Both the position numbers and the translations under genes were made by a program. This document shows positions 1 to 7,255 of a stretch of 9,000 nt of DNA, in pieces; position 1 is the first letter of the stretch; every line of letters begins with the position of its first letter. Source of the DNA: Syntrophomonas sp. UBA1368 (lineage in GTDB: Bacteria; Bacillota; Syntrophomonadia; Syntrophomonadales; Syntrophomonadaceae); NCBI GenBank assembly GCA_002305965.1, contig DBRM01000029.1, forward strand, positions 67,349-76,348, read 5' to 3'. The notes under the pieces are model-generated. The model saw only the letters and a list, made by a program, of their open reading frames with translations, had not been told where the DNA came from and ran no database searches.

Positions 1-2
1 GC

Positions 3-113
3 CCGGCGAGAATTCTTTGGAACAAAAATATCCCGCTTAATGGAGTATTTCGTTATGAAACAGATCAAGAAGCATTCAGGCTGATCAGTTTTGAGGAGGA
101 ACTATGTGTTTGA
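3..113 (+). CDS. 3' end of an upstream gene (partial; reading frame uncertain)
   Basis: The window opens inside what is probably the tail of a gene co-transcribed with the next one. The frame starting at base 3 is open for 36 codons to a TGA at 111-113 and ends in an acidic, helix-like stretch (TDQEAFRLISFEEEL). It overlaps the next gene's start by 10 bases, as in translational coupling, and its codons are somewhat richer in first-position purines. The competing frame starting at base 1 is open for 27 codons to a TGA at 82-84 and contains ARREFFGTK. That is loosely reminiscent of the family-1 uracil-DNA glycosylase C-terminus (SA-x-RGFFG), but one residue short in the following segment. Neither frame is long enough to identify a product, and only one can be real. 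Confidence 0.35.
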   Translation, partial: PARILWNKNIPLNGVFRYETDQEAFRLISFEEELCV

Positions 114-880
114 TTCTTTTAGCCATGGATTTTCACCCGCGCTATAAACTGGTAGTGGCGGCAAACCGGGATGAATTCTATCAACGTCCTGCAGCTCCGG
201 CAGGTTTTTGGAAGGGTCAACCGGATGTCCTGGCGGGAAAGGATATCAAGGAAGGGGGCACCTGGATGGGAGTTACCCGCCAGGGTCGTTTTGCTGCCCT
301 GACGAATTACCGGGATCCGCAGAATGTGAAACCGCAAGCTCCGTCCCGGGGACATTTGGTGCGGGATTATTTAATAAACGATCTTTCGCCGGCTGCTTAT
401 TTGGACAACCTGCCGGAGGGCGGAGAGCAATATAACGGCTTTAATCTTCTGGCCGGCACGATTGATGAACTTTATTATTATTCCAACCGGGTAAAAAAGA
501 TCAGGAAAATTGATAAAGGGCTTCATGCTGTAAGCAACAGTCTGCTGGATGTACCCTGGCCGAAAGTAACCAAAGGTGTCCACGAACTGGCCGGTATTTT
601 AAACCAGGAAGATATCAATGTGGAAGATTTGTTCGTTTTGATGAAAAACCGGGATATTCCTGCAGACCAGGATCTGCCTGATACCGGAGTCGGGCTGGAG
701 ATGGAAAGATGGCTGGCCCCGGTTTTTATTGTGAGTGCTGATTACGGTACCCGCTCGACTTCCATCTTACTTGCTGACCGCAGCAATAAAGTCCGCTTTT
801 GGGAACGCAGTTACGATCCGCAAGATTCGTCGATTTCCAGCGAGGTCTTTTATGAGTTTCAGAGTCGGCTATTTCCCTGA
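104..880 (+). CDS. TANGO2/NRDE family protein
   Basis: This 258-residue protein belongs to the NRDE (TANGO2, Ser/Thr-rich T10) family. The family signatures are in order: an initial Met-Cys (MCLILLA), NRDE at residues 21-24 followed by FYQRP, GGTWMGV at 51-57, FAALTNYRDP at 63-72, SRGHLVRDYL, YNGFNLLAG, a VSNSLLDVPWPKV segment and a C-terminal STSILLADR strand. The length is normal for bacterial members. No signal peptide or membrane segment is visible, so it is probably cytoplasmic. Animal TANGO2 has been linked to haem and lipid handling, but the bacterial role is not established, and the invariant Cys2 has invited comparison with N-terminal-nucleophile hydrolases. The ATG at 104 is fixed by AGGAGG at 94-99 and by the conserved MC start. 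It overlaps the preceding reading frame, and a hairpin at 918-946 ends the unit. Confidence 0.9.
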   Translation: MCLILLAMDFHPRYKLVVAANRDEFYQRPAAPAGFWKGQPDVLAGKDIKEGGTWMGVTRQGRFAALTNYRDPQNVKPQAPSRGHLVRDYLINDLSPAAYLDNLPEGGEQYNGFNLLAGTIDELYYYSNRVKKIRKIDKGLHAVSNSLLDVPWPKVTKGVHELAGILNQEDINVEDLFVLMKNRDIPADQDLPDTGVGLEMERWLAPVFIVSADYGTRSTSILLADRSNKVRFWERSYDPQDSSISSEVFYEFQSRLFP

Positions 881-882
881 CT

Positions 883-910
883 TGAAAATTAAATCTTTAA
901 ATGACATAAT
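883..910 (+). promoter_or_regulatory. sigma-A-like promoter for the aroE operon
   Basis: TTGAAA (883-888) and CATAAT (905-910) are separated by 16 bases, each matching the consensus at five of six positions. A TG dinucleotide at 902-903 adds an extended -10. Transcription would begin near 917, at the foot of the hairpin at 918-938. It is the only good promoter seen ahead of the six-gene operon. Confidence 0.55.
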
Positions 911-917
911 TTGTCTA

Positions 918-946
918 AGCGAATGTGCAGCATTCGCTAATTTTTT
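918..946 (+). terminator. Rho-independent terminator after the TANGO2-family gene
   Basis: AGCGAATG (918-925) and CATTCGCT (931-938) form a perfect 8-bp stem with the 5-base loop TGCAG, followed by AA and six T residues (941-946). It lies 38 bases past the TANGO2-family stop and ends 15 bases before the aroE ATG. Because a promoter lies just upstream, the same hairpin would also form the 5' end of the aroE transcript. Confidence 0.75.
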
Positions 947-961
947 ACGGGGTGTTTTTCC

Positions 962-1837
962 ATGACCATCAATCTTGAAACATGTTTGCTGGGGGTAATA
1001 GGAAATCCTCTGACCCAAAGCCTGTCGCCGCTGATGCATAATGCGGTGTTCGATCACCTGGGTTTGAATTGCCTGTATCTTCCTTTGGAAATAGCTGCGG
1101 GCAGCCTGGAAAAAGCGCTGGATGCGTTGAAGGTTCTTGGATTTACCGGTGTCAATGTTACCATACCGTATAAGACGGAGGTGATTCCATATCTTGATGT
1201 ATTATCTGAGGAGGCAGAGGCCTGTCAGGCAGTAAACTGCATAAAAAATGAGCAAGGACGACTGACCGGCTACAATACTGATGGACAAGGTTTTCTGCGT
1301 GCTTTGAAGGAGGCAGGCGTAGAGTCAGGGGAACATACCGTAATCATTGGAGCAGGGGGGGCAGCCCGTTCGGTGGCTTATAATCTGGCCAGAAGCGGCT
1401 GCCGGATGTTGGAGATCCTCGATATTGAAGTAAACCGGGCAGATGATTTGGCAATGTTTATTGAAAATGTTTCAAACTGCACTACCCATTCACGGCTTAT
1501 GACCCCGGATAACTTTGAAGCGGCTGCTGCTGAGGCCGACCTGATTATTAATTGTTCACCGGTGGGAATGATGCCGCAAATATCTAAGTCACCGGTGGAT
1601 TCATTGGCCGCTGCTAAAAATAATGCAGTGATCTGTGATTTGATCTACAATCCCATTGAAACCCGTTTTTTACAATTAGGCAGGGAACGGGGGCTGAAAA
1701 CAATTAATGGCGCAGCAATGTTTATTCATCAAGGAGCACTGACTTTGGAAATACTACTGGGAATCACCCCTCCTTTGGCCTTCATGAAGGAAGTGGTTAC
1801 CAATCAACTCGAAGGAAAAAGGCGTAACATTAATTGA
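962..1837 (+). CDS. aroE: Shikimate dehydrogenase (NADP-dependent)
   Basis: AroE reduces 3-dehydroshikimate to shikimate, the fourth step of the chorismate pathway, in the cytoplasm. The 291 residues cover the whole family. The N-terminal substrate domain has GNPLTQSLSPLMHN at 14-27, whose serines bind shikimate. NVTIPYK ends in the catalytic Lys71, and YNTDGQGF supplies the catalytic Asp107. The Rossmann domain has the nucleotide loop GAGGAAR at 130-136, then INCSPVGMMP, CDLIYNP and the closing AAMFIHQGALTLEILLG. The ATG at 962 has GGGGTG seven bases upstream. AroE heads the operon. Its last codons overlap the sequence encoding the pseudopilin leader, and the final residues (EGKRRNIN) lie beyond the conserved fold. 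Confidence 0.97.
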   Translation: MTINLETCLLGVIGNPLTQSLSPLMHNAVFDHLGLNCLYLPLEIAAGSLEKALDALKVLGFTGVNVTIPYKTEVIPYLDVLSEEAEACQAVNCIKNEQGRLTGYNTDGQGFLRALKEAGVESGEHTVIIGAGGAARSVAYNLARSGCRMLEILDIEVNRADDLAMFIENVSNCTTHSRLMTPDNFEAAAAEADLIINCSPVGMMPQISKSPVDSLAAAKNNAVICDLIYNPIETRFLQLGRERGLKTINGAAMFIHQGALTLEILLGITPPLAFMKEVVTNQLEGKRRNIN

Positions 1838-2276
1838 AATCGTGCTGGTTCTGGTACTGGCTGCGATTCTTCTTTGTTTAGCGATCCCTGTGCTGGATCG
1901 TACCCAACAGAACTGGCTGCTGAAAGCAGATGCGGACCAACTTGCGGCTACATTAAGAGGAGCAAGGCAGGAAGCGATCTATTCAAGCAAACCCAAATCG
2001 GTTTTATTTTACCCGGACAGCAATTGTTATCGCGTAAGCGGAGAATCTATGCAATACTTAAATAAAGATATCCGCTATATAGGCAGGACAACTTTTACAA
2101 AAAAGATCGGTACTGTACCGGCTTGTACCTTTTCCGCTTCGGGAGCACCAAGTTCCGGTGGAACAATTACATTAAGCAATAAATATAATAGGAAAATTTA
2201 CATTATCTTAAATCCGGCTGCAGCCAGAATAAGAGTGGATGATAGTCCGCCGGCCAGCTGGGAAAAAGGGGTGTGA
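1803..2276 (+). CDS. GspH/FimT-like type II pseudopilin (type IV prepilin family), start codon uncertain
   Basis: A prepilin-type N-terminus is clear: KG followed by VTLIE, then a hydrophobic helix (IVLVLVLAAILLCLAIPVL). Prepilin peptidase would cut after the Gly and methylate the new N-terminal Val, with the conserved Glu at +5. The rest fits a GspH/FimT minor pseudopilin (ADQLAATLRGARQEAIYSS, then a beta-rich C-terminus). The first standard in-frame start is GTG 1842, which lies inside the hydrophobic helix, removes both the cleavage site and Glu+5, and has no ribosome site. The frame is open upstream to a TGA at 1785-1787 but has no ATG, GTG or TTG there. I place the start at ATC 1803, which would give a normal leader (M-NSKEKG) with AAGGAAG at 1787-1793; this is an inference. 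The family role is in type II secretion, type IV pili or DNA uptake, yet no other pilus gene is present. It may be mutated or carry a sequence error. Confidence 0.7.
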   Translation: MNSKEKGVTLIEIVLVLVLAAILLCLAIPVLDRTQQNWLLKADADQLAATLRGARQEAIYSSKPKSVLFYPDSNCYRVSGESMQYLNKDIRYIGRTTFTKKIGTVPACTFSASGAPSSGGTITLSNKYNRKIYIILNPAAARIRVDDSPPASWEKGV

Positions 2277-2278
2277 AC

Positions 2279-2797
2279 ATGGATCTTACAATGATTTTGG
2301 AATTATTATTCATCTTTTCTGCCCGCGTCATAGACGTGACTTTAGGAACGATCCGTATGATTTTTATAATCCGTGGGGATCGGGTGCCGGCAGCGGCCAT
2401 CGGTTTTGTTGAGATCATGGTCTATACAACTGCTCTGGGTATGGTGATCGGTTCTTTGGATAATCCGGTCAAATTGGTGATATTTTGTGCCGGCTTTGCC
2501 ATGGGTGTTTTATCGGGCAGTATTATCGAAGAAAAATTGGCTCTCGGGTACCGGGGCATCCAGGTTACGATAGATGCCGAGGAATTCGGCCTGATTGATG
2601 AGTTGAGGGAAGACGGATACCCGGTAACCACCTGGCAGGCAAGTGGAAAAACCGGGCCCAAGCTGATGTTAAATATTATTGTCAAGCGCAATACAGTCAA
2701 AGCGGTGGCCGAGCATATTTTCAACCGGTGTCCTCATGCTTTTGTAGTGATGATGGAACCAAAAAAATTCAGCGGCGGATATATCAAGAAAAAATAG
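2279..2797 (+). CDS. UPF0316 family membrane protein (DUF5698-DUF2179)
   Basis: This 172-residue protein resembles the UPF0316 group that includes Bacillus subtilis YebE. Three membrane segments lie at about 5-31, 38-59 and 64-83. The first contains the family-like polar pattern SARVIDVTLGTIR. A soluble DUF2179 domain follows at about 90-165 (GIQVTIDAEEFGLIDEL, then a strand-rich end), the type also found at the C-terminus of YitT-like proteins. The function is unknown; DUF2179 is thought to be a small ligand-binding or regulatory domain facing the cytoplasm. ATG 2279 is preferred because AAGGGG at 2266-2271 lies seven bases upstream. A GTG at 2273 would overlap the pseudopilin stop as GTGA and is the alternative. 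Nothing in the sequence links it mechanistically to chorismate synthesis apart from sharing the operon. Confidence 0.85.
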   Translation: MDLTMILELLFIFSARVIDVTLGTIRMIFIIRGDRVPAAAIGFVEIMVYTTALGMVIGSLDNPVKLVIFCAGFAMGVLSGSIIEEKLALGYRGIQVTIDAEEFGLIDELREDGYPVTTWQASGKTGPKLMLNIIVKRNTVKAVAEHIFNRCPHAFVVMMEPKKFSGGYIKKK

Positions 2798-2807
2798 GAG
2801 GAAGAAA

Positions 2808-3995
2808 GTGCTGGAATTTACTTCTGCAGGAGAATCACATGGCAAGGGTCTGGTAGGTATTATCGAAGGGCTGCCGGCAGGACTTGCGATCAATGAAACG
2901 GAGATCAATGCAGAGCTTAATAGAAGGCAGCAGGGATATGGACGCGGCGGGCGCATGAACATAGAAACAGATACTGTTGAGATTCTATCCGGGGTGAGAG
3001 ACGGTAAAACTTTAGGCAGCCCGGTCAGTTTTTTTATTGCCAATAAAGATCATGAGAATTGGCAGGGGATAATGGATATCGGTCCTTTAGCTTCGGCCAA
3101 TGACAGGAAGGTTACCCGTCCCCGCCCGGGGCATGCAGATTTGGCTGGAGCCATCAAATATAACCATGAAGATATGCGCAATATTTTAGAACGCGCATCA
3201 GCCAGGGAAACAGCCGTTCGAACAGCGGCTGGAGCAATTTTTAAGCAACTATTGCTGCAGTTTGGCATATATATTTATAGTGAAGTTGTTGCGATTGGCG
3301 GACTTACATGTAAAGCCTTCCGGCCGGAAAGAGAATCATTGAAGAAGTTTAAAGAGCTGGCAGGCAAATCACAAATTGGATGTACTGATTTAGGCCGGGA
3401 AAAGGAAATGATCAAGCTGATAGATGCGGCACGCCAGCAGGGAGAGTCTCTGGGAGGCGTATTTGAACTGGGGGCGATCGGAGTGACACCCGGACTGGGG
3501 AGCCATATAAGCTTTGATCGGCGTTTGGACGCACGACTGGCAGCCCTTTTGATGAGTATACCTGCCATCAAAGCGGTAGAGATAGGTGATGGAGCCATGA
3601 ATGCGGCTTTGCCAGGATCTATGGTGCATGATGAAATGCATTATAACAATGAAAAGGGTATTTACCGTACTACCAACCGTGCCGGCGGAATAGAAGGGGG
3701 AATCAGTAATGGGGAAACGATTCTGGCCCGGGTTCATATGAAACCGATACCCACTTTATATAAACCACTGCAAAGTGTGAATACTTCATTATGGCAGGAA
3801 GAAAAAGCAACTGTTGAACGGTCTGATGTATGTGCGGTTCCTGCTGCGGCGGTTGTAGGAGAAGCGATGTTAGCCTACGGAATTGCTGAAGCATTGATGG
3901 AGCAGTTGGGCGGAGACAATTTGATGCAAATGCAGCAAAACTATAAAAGTTATCGGAAATATTTACAAAAGGTGTGGCAATGGCGAAAAATATAG
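2808..3995 (+). CDS. aroC: Chorismate synthase
   Basis: AroC converts 5-enolpyruvylshikimate-3-phosphate to chorismate, the last common step to the aromatic amino acids, using reduced FMN without net redox change. The 395 residues match the usual length. Signatures visible are SAGESHG at 6-12 with the catalytic His11, RRQQGYGRGGRM at 39-50, RPGHAD at 106-111, RASARETAVRTAAG at 129-142 and the late RTTNRAGGIEGGISNGE. The start is GTG 2808, five bases after AGGAGGA (2796-2802), which itself overlaps the stop of the UPF0316 gene. The aroK start lies within its last codons, so the two are probably translationally coupled. There is no sign of a fused flavin reductase, so reduced flavin must come from elsewhere in the cell. 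Confidence 0.98.
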   Translation: MLEFTSAGESHGKGLVGIIEGLPAGLAINETEINAELNRRQQGYGRGGRMNIETDTVEILSGVRDGKTLGSPVSFFIANKDHENWQGIMDIGPLASANDRKVTRPRPGHADLAGAIKYNHEDMRNILERASARETAVRTAAGAIFKQLLLQFGIYIYSEVVAIGGLTCKAFRPERESLKKFKELAGKSQIGCTDLGREKEMIKLIDAARQQGESLGGVFELGAIGVTPGLGSHISFDRRLDARLAALLMSIPAIKAVEIGDGAMNAALPGSMVHDEMHYNNEKGIYRTTNRAGGIEGGISNGETILARVHMKPIPTLYKPLQSVNTSLWQEEKATVERSDVCAVPAAAVVGEAMLAYGIAEALMEQLGGDNLMQMQQNYKSYRKYLQKVWQWRKI

Positions 3996-4501
3996 TATTA
4001 ACAGGTTTTATGGGCGCTGGCAAGAGCACTGTCGGCATGAAATTGGCTGAACGGTTAAAAATGCAATTTGTAGATCTGGATAAAGAGATCGAAAAAGTAA
4101 CCGGCATGACTATCAGCCAGATTTTCAAACGCTATGGGGAAATCAGGTTTCGTTCAGAAGAAAGCCTGATGGCTGCAAAATTAGCAAAAAAAGAAAACCT
4201 GGTGATCGCCACCGGCGGAGGAACTGTGCTTCAGGAAAGTAATATTGATACCTTTCGGGAAAATGGCCTCATCATTTGCCTGGAAGCAAATCCGGAAGAT
4301 ATATTCGCACGGGTAAACCGAAAGAAGGGGACCCGTCCTCTCTTAAAAAAAAATATGACTGTTGAAGACATAAAGGAAATGCTGGCCGCTCGAACTCCCT
4401 TCTACCATAAAGCAGATTACCGCATCGATACCAGCGGCAAAGATCTGGACACCATCGTTAAAGAAATAATAGTCTTGGTCAAAAACCAGAGCCGTTCATA
4501 A
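3980..4501 (+). CDS. aroK: Shikimate kinase
   Basis: AroK phosphorylates shikimate at the 3-hydroxyl with ATP. The 173-residue P-loop kinase has its Walker A motif GFMGAGKST at residues 9-17, the shikimate- and magnesium-binding DLD (Asp32 and Asp34), Arg58 in RFRSEE, the GGG substrate loop at 79-81 and the lid arginine in GTRPLL. Start ATG 3980 has AAAGG (3968-3972) seven bases upstream; a GTG at 3974 is a less likely alternative. The gene begins 16 bases inside the end of aroC, which makes translational coupling likely. All catalytic residues I would expect are present. Confidence 0.97.
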   Translation: MAKNIVLTGFMGAGKSTVGMKLAERLKMQFVDLDKEIEKVTGMTISQIFKRYGEIRFRSEESLMAAKLAKKENLVIATGGGTVLQESNIDTFRENGLIICLEANPEDIFARVNRKKGTRPLLKKNMTVEDIKEMLAARTPFYHKADYRIDTSGKDLDTIVKEIIVLVKNQSRS

Positions 4502-4532
4502 GGTTTCAAATCTGAAAGTGAGGGATCCCTTC

Positions 4533-5618
4533 ATGCCAACTTTAACTGTTGATCTGGGGCCGCGCAGTTATGATATTCTTATTGGTTCCAATCTGTTAGG
4601 ACAGGCTGGTGAAATGATAAAGTCCATCACCCCTGGACGTAAAATTCTATTGGTCAGCAATCCCACCGTATATGGTTTATACGGTGAAATTTGTACACAA
4701 TCACTTGCCAAAAGCGGCTTGGAAGTTGCTTGTGCATTGATGCCCGATGGAGAAGAGTATAAAAATATGCAGGAAGTTCTGGGCATAGTCGATGAAGCCG
4801 TGAAGGGGAGAGTAGAACGTTCAAGTCTGATAATGGCGCTGGGAGGCGGAGTTGTAGGAGACCTGGCAGGTTTTGTGGCAGCAATTTATCAGCGGGGGAT
4901 CGATTTTGTCCAGATACCTACGACCCTGTTGGCGCAGGTGGATAGCAGTGTGGGCGGAAAAGTAGCAGTCAATCATCTGCAGGGAAAAAACCTCCTGGGA
5001 GCTTTCCATCAGCCACGATTGGTCATCATTGATTCAGGTGTGTTAAAAACTCTGAACAGGCGGGATTATTTAAGCGCGATGGGAGAAATAATAAAATATG
5101 GCCTCATTTATGATGAGAGCTTTTTCACTTTTTTGGAAGCAGAAGTTTCAAATATCATGCAGCAGGAAGAAAACTGTCTGCAAAAAATCATTTATCGTTC
5201 CTGTGAGATAAAAAGCGAAATCGTAGCAGAGGATGAAACCGAACAGGGAAAAAGAGCAATATTAAATTTAGGTCATACCTTTGGACATGCTGTAGAGAAA
5301 TTGGGAGATTATAAAATTTACCGCCATGGGGAAGCAGTGGCAATAGGGATGGCAACCGCTGCCCACTTGTCGGTCATACTAGGTCTGATGTCATCCAGGG
5401 ACCTGAGGCGGGTCAAAAACCTATTGGCCAGTTTTTCTCTAAACATAAGGTTTCCGGACTTTGACACTGACGATGTGATCTCTGTCATGCAGCGGGACAA
5501 AAAGGTAAAAGACAATAAGATGAATTTTGTATTGCCATGCGGGATAGGTAATTGTGTTATCACTGATAATATAACGGAGAAAGAGATAAAAACTGCCATC
5601 AAAGAAGCGCGAAAATAA
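4533..5618 (+). CDS. aroB: 3-Dehydroquinate synthase
   Basis: AroB cyclises DAHP to 3-dehydroquinate with NAD+ and a divalent metal, step two of the pathway. The 361 residues carry DGEEYKN at 72-78, the NAD-binding GGGVVGD at 104-110, PTTLLAQVDSSVGGK at 129-143, GKNLLGAFHQP, and the metal ligands Glu185 (MGEIIKYG), His248 (GHTFGHAVE) and His265 (RHGE). These positions fall within one residue of those in the E. coli enzyme. ATG 4533 is preferred over GTG 4518 because GAGGG (4520-4524) sits eight bases upstream and the protein then begins MPTLTVDLG as in relatives. It is the last gene of the operon. Downstream I see only a weak AT-rich stem (5620-5635), so the transcript end is unclear. Confidence 0.97.
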   Translation: MPTLTVDLGPRSYDILIGSNLLGQAGEMIKSITPGRKILLVSNPTVYGLYGEICTQSLAKSGLEVACALMPDGEEYKNMQEVLGIVDEAVKGRVERSSLIMALGGGVVGDLAGFVAAIYQRGIDFVQIPTTLLAQVDSSVGGKVAVNHLQGKNLLGAFHQPRLVIIDSGVLKTLNRRDYLSAMGEIIKYGLIYDESFFTFLEAEVSNIMQQEENCLQKIIYRSCEIKSEIVAEDETEQGKRAILNLGHTFGHAVEKLGDYKIYRHGEAVAIGMATAAHLSVILGLMSSRDLRRVKNLLASFSLNIRFPDFDTDDVISVMQRDKKVKDNKMNFVLPCGIGNCVITDNITEKEIKTAIKEARK

Positions 5619-5666
5619 GATTAGATAATTCTAATATTCAACGAATTGCAAAAATTAAAGAAAAGT

Positions 5667-5694
5667 TTCACAAAGGACTATAACATGTTATTAT
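5667..5694 (+). promoter_or_regulatory. sigma-A-like promoter for the CoA-transferase gene
   Basis: TTCACA (5667-5672) and TATTAT (5689-5694) are 16 bases apart, each matching the consensus at five of six positions. Transcription would start near 5701, giving a leader of roughly 90 bases before the ATG at 5793. The leader shows no riboswitch fold I recognise. The rest of the 174-base gap between aroB and this gene holds only tiny reading frames and a weak AT-rich palindrome at 5620-5635. Confidence 0.5.
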
Positions 5695-5792
5695 GAAAAG
5701 GGAAAGAGGATGAAGGAAGGTCAGATATACTAAGCTAACAGCACCATTTATCAGAATTTGTTGTACAGAGTTATAAAATAGGAGGAGTATTC

Positions 5793-7139
5793 ATGACAGA
5801 TATTATTCAGTGGCAGTACCAGCAAAAATTGATCACAGCGGAACAAGCAGCCAAATTGGTTAAATCAGGAGATTTTGTGCAATACAGTGAGTTTGCAATG
5901 TTTCCCGATGCTTTGGATGAAGCTTTGTCCAAGCGCATTGACGAACTGGAGAATGTGACTATCAGAAGTGTAAGCTTTACCCAGGTTCCGAAACCAGTTG
6001 CTGCTGATCCCGAACGCAGGCATTTTATCATGGAAGATTATCATTTCAGCGCTGTGTCCAGATATTTACATGATAAAGACCTGTGTAATTATGTTCCTTT
6101 TACTTACCATCAAGGTCCCAGGTCTATTAAAAAGTATATTGATGTAGATGTAGCCTTTGTCATGGTAGGGCCCATGGATGCCCGCGGGTTTTTTAATTTA
6201 GGTCCCTCAAATTCCGTTACTCCAGCTGCGATGGAAAAAAGTAAAATCATTGTTTTAGAAGTCAATGAATCGGTTCCATTGTGTCTGGGCGGCAATCAGG
6301 AATCCATCCACTTATCATCCGTGGATTATATCGTAGAAGGCGGCAACCGCCCGCTTATACAGCTTCCTCCGGTGCATACCACCGAAACGGATCAGAAGAT
6401 CGCTCAGATCATCATGCAGGAAATAGAAGATGGATGTTGCCTGCAGCTGGGTATTGGCGGGCTGCCTAATGCCGTCGGAGCCTTGATCGCACAAAGCGAC
6501 CTCAAAGATCTGGGCGTTCATACAGAAATGCTGGTTGATTCCTATGTTGATCTATATAACCAGGGCATGATTACCGGAGCAAGGAAAACCATCGACAAAT
6601 ATAAGATGGCATATACTTTTGCCATGGGTACCAACAAAGTATATGAGTTTTTGGATAACAATCCGTTTTGTGCTTCTTACCCGGCCAATTATACCAATGA
6701 TCCGCGTATTATTGCCCTCAATGACAAAGTGATAGCCATAAACAACTGCCTGGAAGTTGATCTGTTTACCCAGGTATGTTCTGAAACAGCCGGCACCAGA
6801 CAAATTTCCGGTACCGGCGGGCAGTTGGATTTTATTGCAGGGGCTTTTAATTCCCATGGAGGGAAAGGATTGATTTGCATGAGCTCGACATATACAGATA
6901 AGGAAGGGAAGATGCATTCACGGATAAAACCGACTTTGTCACCGGGGTCAGTGGTAACCGTGCCGAGATCCATGAATCAGTATATTGTTACGGAATATGG
7001 GATCGCTCAATTTAAAGGAAAATCTACCTGGCAGAGAGCCGAATCAATCATTGAAATCGCACATCCTGACTTCAGGGACGATTTGATCAAAGCAGCCCAG
7101 GATATGAAAATCTGGCTGCCAACCAATAAAATAGAATAA
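5793..7139 (+). CDS. Acetyl-CoA hydrolase/transferase family CoA-transferase (butyryl- or 4-hydroxybutyrate-CoA:acetate type)
   Basis: This 448-residue enzyme belongs to the Cat1/AbfT/But branch of class I CoA-transferases, which move CoA between an acyl-CoA and acetate through a glutamyl-CoA intermediate. Visible signatures are the N-terminal AKLVKSGDFV, the GPMDARGFFNLGPS block at 126-139, QLGIGGLPNAVG at 218-229, HTEM at 243-246 with Glu245 as the probable catalytic residue (it aligns with Glu238 of the Clostridium aminobutyricum enzyme), and the CoA-site loop SGTGGQLDF at 339-347. The end (VTEYGIAQFKGKSTWQRAESIIEIAHPDFR) is also typical. GGAGGAG at 5781-5787 sets the start. It has its own promoter and no fatty-acid oxidation neighbours, so the substrate (acetate with butyrate, propionate, 4-hydroxybutyrate or another acid) cannot be read from context. 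The cytoplasmic location is assumed from the absence of signal or membrane segments. Confidence 0.9.
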   Translation: MTDIIQWQYQQKLITAEQAAKLVKSGDFVQYSEFAMFPDALDEALSKRIDELENVTIRSVSFTQVPKPVAADPERRHFIMEDYHFSAVSRYLHDKDLCNYVPFTYHQGPRSIKKYIDVDVAFVMVGPMDARGFFNLGPSNSVTPAAMEKSKIIVLEVNESVPLCLGGNQESIHLSSVDYIVEGGNRPLIQLPPVHTTETDQKIAQIIMQEIEDGCCLQLGIGGLPNAVGALIAQSDLKDLGVHTEMLVDSYVDLYNQGMITGARKTIDKYKMAYTFAMGTNKVYEFLDNNPFCASYPANYTNDPRIIALNDKVIAINNCLEVDLFTQVCSETAGTRQISGTGGQLDFIAGAFNSHGGKGLICMSSTYTDKEGKMHSRIKPTLSPGSVVTVPRSMNQYIVTEYGIAQFKGKSTWQRAESIIEIAHPDFRDDLIKAAQDMKIWLPTNKIE

Positions 7140-7207
7140 ATAATCAGTTGGTTAACTTTGAATAAGCAAATGAATGCCAGTTTTTTGTAGTAGAGTTGTC
7201 AGGGGTA

Positions 7208-7216
7208 TGGTAGAAT
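7208..7216 (+). promoter_or_regulatory. extended -10 promoter for the half-ferritin gene
   Basis: TGGTAGAAT provides an extended -10 (TG, one base, then TAGAAT) about 40 bases before the preferred ATG 7256. No good -35 box stands at 17 bases; TTGTAG (7185-7190) is 20 bases away. TTGTCA at 7196-7201 looks like a -35 but is only 9 bases from this -10. Confidence 0.35.
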
Positions 7217-7255
7217 TTTTAGAAAATACATCTTGCCATGGAAGAGGGGAAAGAC

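Noticed and set aside
4521..4530. Perfect palindrome AGGGATCCCT at the aroB ribosome site.
   Set aside because: With only ten bases it cannot form a stable RNA hairpin (three pairs around four bases), so sequestration of the ribosome site is unlikely; it is probably chance.
5620..5635. ATTAGA-TAAT-TCTAAT as the terminator of the aro operon.
   Set aside because: The stem is almost all A-T pairs and is not followed by a T tract, so it is too weak to call.
5760..5780. TTGTAC with TATAAAAT just before the CoA-transferase gene as a second promoter.
   Set aside because: The two boxes are only 6 bases apart, and a start there would remove or truncate the GGAGGAG ribosome site.
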